A stretch of DNA of 8,952 nucleotides from Syntrophobacterales bacterium. Lineage in GTDB: Bacteria; Desulfobacterota; Syntrophia; Syntrophales; UBA6807. The stretch covers positions 1 through 8,952 of the forward strand of contig JAGGSD010000159.1 in NCBI GenBank assembly GCA_021159265.1, written 5' to 3'. Below, in pieces: positions 5,631-8,952 of this stretch (within the stretch, counting starts at the first letter, position 1; the number at the start of each line of letters is the position of its first letter). Below the pieces are notes generated by a model. It was not told where the DNA came from. It worked only from the letters and a program-made list of their open reading frames with translations, and searched no databases. The position numbers were made by a program, and so were the translations under genes.

Positions 5631-6902
5631 TCAATGATCACAGATGTTCTCCCCATGTTCAAGAGAACCATCCATGTATAATTTTACTACTTTTTCAGGC
5701 TCATCGGAAGGTGCTCCTGTATTTACCTTTATTCCTCTTTGCTCTAAAATGCCTATTGCTCTTGATCCAATTCCGGCCGTAATGACCATGCTTACTCCTT
5801 TGTCGATGAGCCAGTTTGGGAGAGTCCCGGGATCATGATCCTCGGGGGCAGGTTCCCTTTCCTGTCCGATAATTTCCTTCTTTTCGATATCAATATCGAA
5901 TAAGGCAAATTCCTGACAGTGCCCGAAATGCACGCTGAGGCGACCTTCTGCAAGAGGGATAGCTATTTTCTTAATTTTATTTGCCGTTTCCTCTTTATGG
6001 GGAGCAGGCGTAGTTTCCAGTTTGACATTGCCATCCATGTTGAGAATAGGCTCAATAGCCGTAGAAAATGCCTTGGCAGCTTCGGTTTTTGAGTAATGAT
6101 AAACGAAGGGTTTGCCACTGTCGGAAGCTTCCACAATCTGTGGCTCAATAGGAATTCTGCCTAAGAAAGGAACGCCCATTTCCCTGGCCATTTTCTCTCC
6201 GCCGCCCGTTTTAAATATGTTGATAACGGTTCCACAGTTCGGGCAAACAAGGCCGCTCATGTTTTCTAAAACGCCTAAAACGGGAACATTAACCTGTCTG
6301 CAGAAACTGATGCATTTTCGTACATCGTTGAGAGACAGATCCTGGGGCGTGGTTACAATAATAGCGCCGTCCGCACCGGGAATAAGCTGGGCTACGGAAA
6401 GTGGTTCATCTCCCGTTCCAGGGGGAAAATCTATGACAAGATAGTCAAGCTCTCCCCAGCTTACTTCGGTAAGAAGCTGTTTAATTACTTTCATTTTCAT
6501 AGGGCCTCTCCAGATGACCGCGTCATCCTGATTCGGCAGGAGAAATCCTATAGACATAACCTTGATTCCCTGGACGAAATCTACAGGAATAATTGATTTA
6601 CCATCAGTACCAGGTCGTTCCTTTTCAAGATTAAACAGGGTCGGGATACTGGGACCATGAAAATCAGAATCCAGAATGCCCACTTTCTTACCTTCCATGG
6701 CCAGAGCGACGGTTATATTTGCTGCCACTGTGCTTTTGCCCACGCCACCCTTTCCTGAAAGGACCATAATTTTATGTTTTATCTGCCCCATGCGATCGGC
6801 AAGTTCTTTGCTTTCAGTAAATTCCTTCAGCCGCTTATCAGCTTCTACTTTTTTGCCCGAGCCATTTCCTGACCTCTTGCCGATATCTTTACCATTAACC
6901 AT
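5631..6902 (-). CDS. Mrp/NBP35-family ATPase fused to a C-terminal NifX/NafY-like (dinitrogenase Fe-Mo cofactor-binding) domain
   Basis: This is a 423-residue two-domain protein. Residues about 40-285 form an Mrp/NBP35 (ApbC) ATPase of the MinD/ParA class, a family known to carry and transfer Fe-S clusters in the cytosol. Visible are the deviant Walker A SGKGGVGKST (49-58), DSDFHGPS (78-85), WRGPM (131-135), Walker B DFPPGTGD (158-165) and the cluster-bridging C220-P-N-C223. A charged linker (about 286-310) leads to a domain at about 311-418 with KIAIPLAEGRLSVHFGHC (312-329) and TAGIGSRAIGILEQRGI (375-391), typical of the NifX/NafY/NifB C-terminal superfamily that binds Fe-Mo-type cofactor precursors. 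It ends in GENICDH. The N-terminal 40 residues are basic and polar; the DUF59 domain found in some Mrp proteins is absent. The ATG at 6902 has a GGGGA site ten bases upstream and lies 20 bases after the radical SAM gene, so they share a transcript. No nif genes are present, so a nitrogenase role is not implied. Confidence 0.93.
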   Translation of the reverse strand: MVNGKDIGKRSGNGSGKKVEADKRLKEFTESKELADRMGQIKHKIMVLSGKGGVGKSTVAANITVALAMEGKKVGILDSDFHGPSIPTLFNLEKERPGTDGKSIIPVDFVQGIKVMSIGFLLPNQDDAVIWRGPMKMKVIKQLLTEVSWGELDYLVIDFPPGTGDEPLSVAQLIPGADGAIIVTTPQDLSLNDVRKCISFCRQVNVPVLGVLENMSGLVCPNCGTVINIFKTGGGEKMAREMGVPFLGRIPIEPQIVEASDSGKPFVYHYSKTEAAKAFSTAIEPILNMDGNVKLETTPAPHKEETANKIKKIAIPLAEGRLSVHFGHCQEFALFDIDIEKKEIIGQEREPAPEDHDPGTLPNWLIDKGVSMVITAGIGSRAIGILEQRGIKVNTGAPSDEPEKVVKLYMDGSLEHGENICDH

Positions 6903-6922
6903 TATTTGTAATCCCCTTTCAA

Positions 6923-7885
6923 TTAAATCTCATTTTTTGTTTTGTTTTCATTTTCAATGTAGAGTGTTTTATCGCCTCGTTTTTTCATCCTGATAAGATT
7001 TTGATCCAACAGTTCCTGAACGTATTTAATTGCTTCATTCCGGTGCAGATCCAAGCCATCTGATATATCATCTATGGAACAGGGACGTCGCTTCAAAAGT
7101 TCGAAAACATCATTCCGGGTTGAATGAAACTCGCCAAGGTCGTGTACTTTTGAATAATCTGCGATAACATCACAATGAGGACCGAAAAATTCTGCAATTT
7201 CTTCCATTCTTTCTTTACTTACCGTACGGACAAAGTCCTCGGCCGGTGGCCTGACTGCCGTATTGAGCTGAATCCGCTCGGGGTTAATACGATCTGTCCA
7301 GCTCTTAATTTTTAAAATCTCCGTTTCTTTATCTGTAATACCACCCGCAAGGAAAACCTCCAGCCATATGGAACCTTTATAATCCCCACGGAGTGAACAT
7401 AATCCATCTACCATTTTTTTGAAAGAAATATCACCGTGGGGACGATTAACATATACAAAAGCGTCTTCAGCTCCCGCATCCAGAGAAGGAATAATAAGAT
7501 CGGCATCCAGAACGGCGTTGCGAACCTCGTCAATCCAGAAGAGTGATCCATTTGTCAAGACGGCTACGGGAATGTCTGTGATGTTTTTGATTCCGTGGAT
7601 AATTTCTCCGATCCGACTATGGAGCGTTGGTTCACCTGAACCGGAAAGGGTTATGTAATCGGGATGCGAAATCTCCCGTAATTTTTCTTTAACTGCCTGA
7701 ATTATATTCTTTACCGGATAGTATCTATTTCGGTCTGTTGTCTTGTTTGTTGTTCTTCCCAGCTGGCAGTAAATACAATCATAGGTACATGTTTTAAAGG
7801 GGACAAGATCAATTCCCAGAGACCTGCCGAGGCGTCTTGACGGCACGGGACCAAAGGTAAATTTCTTTTTCTTCTCTCGAATCAT
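6923..7885 (-). CDS. Radical SAM protein with C-terminal winged helix (COG0731-like)
   Basis: This is a 320-residue radical SAM enzyme. FGPVPSRRLGRSLGIDLVP (11-29) leads to the cluster motif C33-x3-C37-x2-C40 (CTYDCIYC), which binds the [4Fe-4S] cluster that cleaves S-adenosylmethionine. SGSGEPTLH (81-89) is the SAM-binding GGE-like motif, and VLTNGSLF (109-116) follows. The PSRRLGRSLGID start and CxxxCxxCQLG belong to the group annotated as Fe-S oxidoreductase/wyosine-synthetase-like (COG0731). In bacteria the substrate is unknown, and the tRNA label should not be taken literally. Residues about 257-310 form a winged helix (DVFELLKRRPCSIDDISDGL and LIRMKKRGDKTLY), suggesting nucleic acid or partner binding. 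I chose ATG 7885, where conserved sequence begins. The frame is open to 7933, but that stretch lies in a palindromic repeat. A GTG at 7891 is possible. No good ribosome-binding site precedes either. Confidence 0.9.
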   Translation of the reverse strand: MIREKKKKFTFGPVPSRRLGRSLGIDLVPFKTCTYDCIYCQLGRTTNKTTDRNRYYPVKNIIQAVKEKLREISHPDYITLSGSGEPTLHSRIGEIIHGIKNITDIPVAVLTNGSLFWIDEVRNAVLDADLIIPSLDAGAEDAFVYVNRPHGDISFKKMVDGLCSLRGDYKGSIWLEVFLAGGITDKETEILKIKSWTDRINPERIQLNTAVRPPAEDFVRTVSKERMEEIAEFFGPHCDVIADYSKVHDLGEFHSTRNDVFELLKRRPCSIDDISDGLDLHRNEAIKYVQELLDQNLIRMKKRGDKTLYIENENKTKNEI

Positions 7886-7909
7886 TTTCACAAAATGGTT
7901 ACATATCAA

Positions 7910-7985
7910 GTAACTACTCAGGTTCAAAGGCACAAAGGCACAAAGCTTATTTGCTTTGCCGCTCTGTGCCTGCCTGAGTAGTTAC
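7910..7985. repeat. 76-bp near-palindromic element between the ATPase and radical SAM genes
   Basis: Perfect 13-bp outer arms, GTAACTACTCAGG (7910-7922) and CCTGAGTAGTTAC (7973-7985), enclose a second stem. In it 7929-7946 pairs with 7953-7970 at 14 of 18 positions around the loop TTATTT. The left inner arm is itself repetitive (CAAAGGCACAAAGGCACAAAG). The element begins 15 bases after the ATPase stop and ends 24 bases before the radical SAM start. It has no T-run, so it looks more like a mobile palindromic repeat (REP- or MITE-like) than a terminator. As RNA it would form a long stem that could stabilise the 3' end of the upstream message or lower downstream expression. Confidence 0.8.
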
Positions 7986-7999
7986 CATATCGATTGCTT

Positions 8000-8890
8000 T
8001 TATTCCAGAGCATAGATGACGTTTCTCCAAAGGGATTTTATATCTTCGGTAACGGCGCCGCCTGTGTATTCCACAATACTTGTTTTCATGATCTGTGCCT
8101 TTGTGATGGCATTATCATATCGAATTCTTCCCGCCGCTTTAACACCGTGCTTTTTTGCTTCACCTTCAATCTGTTCCGTAATATCAGGGTTTAGATCCCA
8201 CTTATTGACGCACACAATCGTGGGAATTTGGAAATGTTTAGTAAGTTCCGCTACCCGCAGTAAATCGTGCTGACCTGAGAGAGTAGGTTCTGTTACAACC
8301 AGCACAAGATCGGAGCCCGTTATGGATGCAATAACAGGGCACCCGATTCCCGGTGAACCGTCAACAATTATGTAGTCAAGATTATCTCTCTCCGCAATAT
8401 CGCGGGCTTTCTGACGGATCTGTGTTACCAGTTTCCCCGAATTTCCCTCAGCCATGCCGAGTCTTGCGTGTGACATAGGTCCGTAGTTCGTTGAGGATAT
8501 ATACGATTCACCGTTTATTACCGGTTCAAAGGAGATTGCCTCAGCCGGGCATACGCGCACACAGACACCGCAACCCTCGCAAAAGATGGGTGTTACTTGA
8601 GGAGTATCTGCTGCCTCACCATTACTCAAAACCGGGTAATGTATCGCATCAAATCGGCACTCTTCTATGCATCGATCGCAGGCTACACATTTGTCCTCTA
8701 ATATTCTTGCTTTCTTGCCGCCGCTGAAATCTTTCCGGTGTTCTATCTTTGGATTGAGAATGAGATGCAAATCGGCAGCATCCACATCACAATCCGCAAG
8801 AACTTTCTTGCTCGCCAAGGCCGCAAAGGCTGCCACAATACTGGTTTTTCCGGTGCCGCCCTTTCCGCTGATTACAACAATTTCTTTCAT
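8000..8890 (-). CDS. MinD-superfamily P-loop ATPase with inserted two-[4Fe-4S] ferredoxin domain (COG1149-like)
   Basis: This is a 296-residue cytosolic ATPase of the MinD/Mrp class interrupted by a bacterial-type ferredoxin. The deviant Walker A SGKGGTGKTS (8-17) and the DCDVDAADLH segment (33-42) come first. The insert carries C68-x2-C71-x2-C74-x3-C78 and C104-x2-C107-x2-C110-x3-C114-P, two complete [4Fe-4S] sites. The ATPase resumes with YIIVDGSPGIGCPV (173-186), the Walker B region, and a nucleotide-base motif NKWD (229-232). The family has no firmly assigned function; it often occurs in tandem pairs beside NifX-type and Mrp proteins and is thought to couple ATP hydrolysis to Fe-S or cofactor handling. 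The ATG at 8890 has an AGGTG site seven bases upstream. A partner gene could lie just outside the right edge, but nothing of it is in the window. The gene is followed by the 76-bp palindrome and then the radical SAM gene. Confidence 0.93.
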   Translation of the reverse strand: MKEIVVISGKGGTGKTSIVAAFAALASKKVLADCDVDAADLHLILNPKIEHRKDFSGGKKARILEDKCVACDRCIEECRFDAIHYPVLSNGEAADTPQVTPIFCEGCGVCVRVCPAEAISFEPVINGESYISSTNYGPMSHARLGMAEGNSGKLVTQIRQKARDIAERDNLDYIIVDGSPGIGCPVIASITGSDLVLVVTEPTLSGQHDLLRVAELTKHFQIPTIVCVNKWDLNPDITEQIEGEAKKHGVKAAGRIRYDNAITKAQIMKTSIVEYTGGAVTEDIKSLWRNVIYALE

Positions 8891-8915
8891 AAATGCACCT
8901 AACCCAGATAAACTG

Positions 8916-8952
8916 GAAATTCGAAATTCGAAGCACTAAATGCGAAACAAAT
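8916..8952. repeat. Repetitive AT-rich patch at right edge
   Basis: GAAATTCGAAATTCGAAG contains two copies of AAATTCG and continues as GCACTAAATGCGAAACAAAT to the window end. From memory it resembles GAA-TTCG/AAGCAC-type dispersed intergenic repeats seen in many environmental genomes; I could not check copy number. A short dyad, CCAG/CTGG (8904-8907 and 8913-8916), lies between it and the ATPase start. The element is probably cut by the window edge. Confidence 0.4.

Noticed and set aside
6112..6444. Plus-strand open frame of 110 codons over the Mrp-NifX gene
   Set aside because: It is a shadow of the well-supported ATPase coding sequence on the other strand.
7886..7933. N-terminal extension of the radical SAM protein by 16 residues
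   Set aside because: The extension is encoded inside the 76-bp palindrome and its flank, has no conserved residues and no ribosome-binding site.
7910..7985. Rho-independent terminator after the ferredoxin-ATPase gene
   Set aside because: The stem is long, but no T-run follows it on either strand, so a repeat element is the better description.

Overview
The window carries nine protein-coding genes, all on the minus strand, one broken transposase gene on the plus strand, and several palindromic or repetitive intergenic patches. Moderate GC by eye, Fe-S/P-loop ATPases, a COG0731-like radical SAM protein and a long-form HisG next to HIT and YqeY genes suggest an anaerobic bacterium, most like the Desulfobacterota (former Deltaproteobacteria). 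That placement is an inference from gene content and order; no rRNA or other taxonomic marker is present.

Right block (5631-8890, read right to left): a MinD-type ATPase with two inserted [4Fe-4S] clusters, a radical SAM protein with a C-terminal winged helix, and an Mrp/NBP35 ATPase fused to a NifX/NafY-like (dinitrogenase Fe-Mo cofactor-binding) domain. These look like one transcription unit for assembling or handling an iron-sulfur or metal cofactor. The target is unknown. A 76-bp near-palindrome sits between the first two genes.

Middle gap (4957-5630): the hisI promoter and leader region, plus a decayed REP-associated (Y1/HUH-like) transposase whose catalytic core is deleted.

Left block (248-4956, read right to left): hisI, hisG and hisB are tightly packed, followed by a GTG-started lipoprotein with a CxxC/CxC cysteine cluster. 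After a gap of about 300 bases rich in repeats come hisA, a HIT-family hydrolase and a GatB/YqeY-family protein. The four his genes cover steps 1 (HisG), 3 (HisI), 4 (HisA) and 6 (HisB) of histidine synthesis. hisE, hisH, hisF, hisC and hisD are not in the window, so the pathway must be completed elsewhere if it is complete.

I found no convincing undescribed system with a clear identity. The best candidates for a second look are the cofactor-type ATPase/radical SAM/NifX cluster, the cysteine-bearing lipoprotein inside the his cluster, and the several unrelated palindromic repeats near a dead RAYT transposase. I saw no tRNA, rRNA, CRISPR array or recognisable riboswitch.
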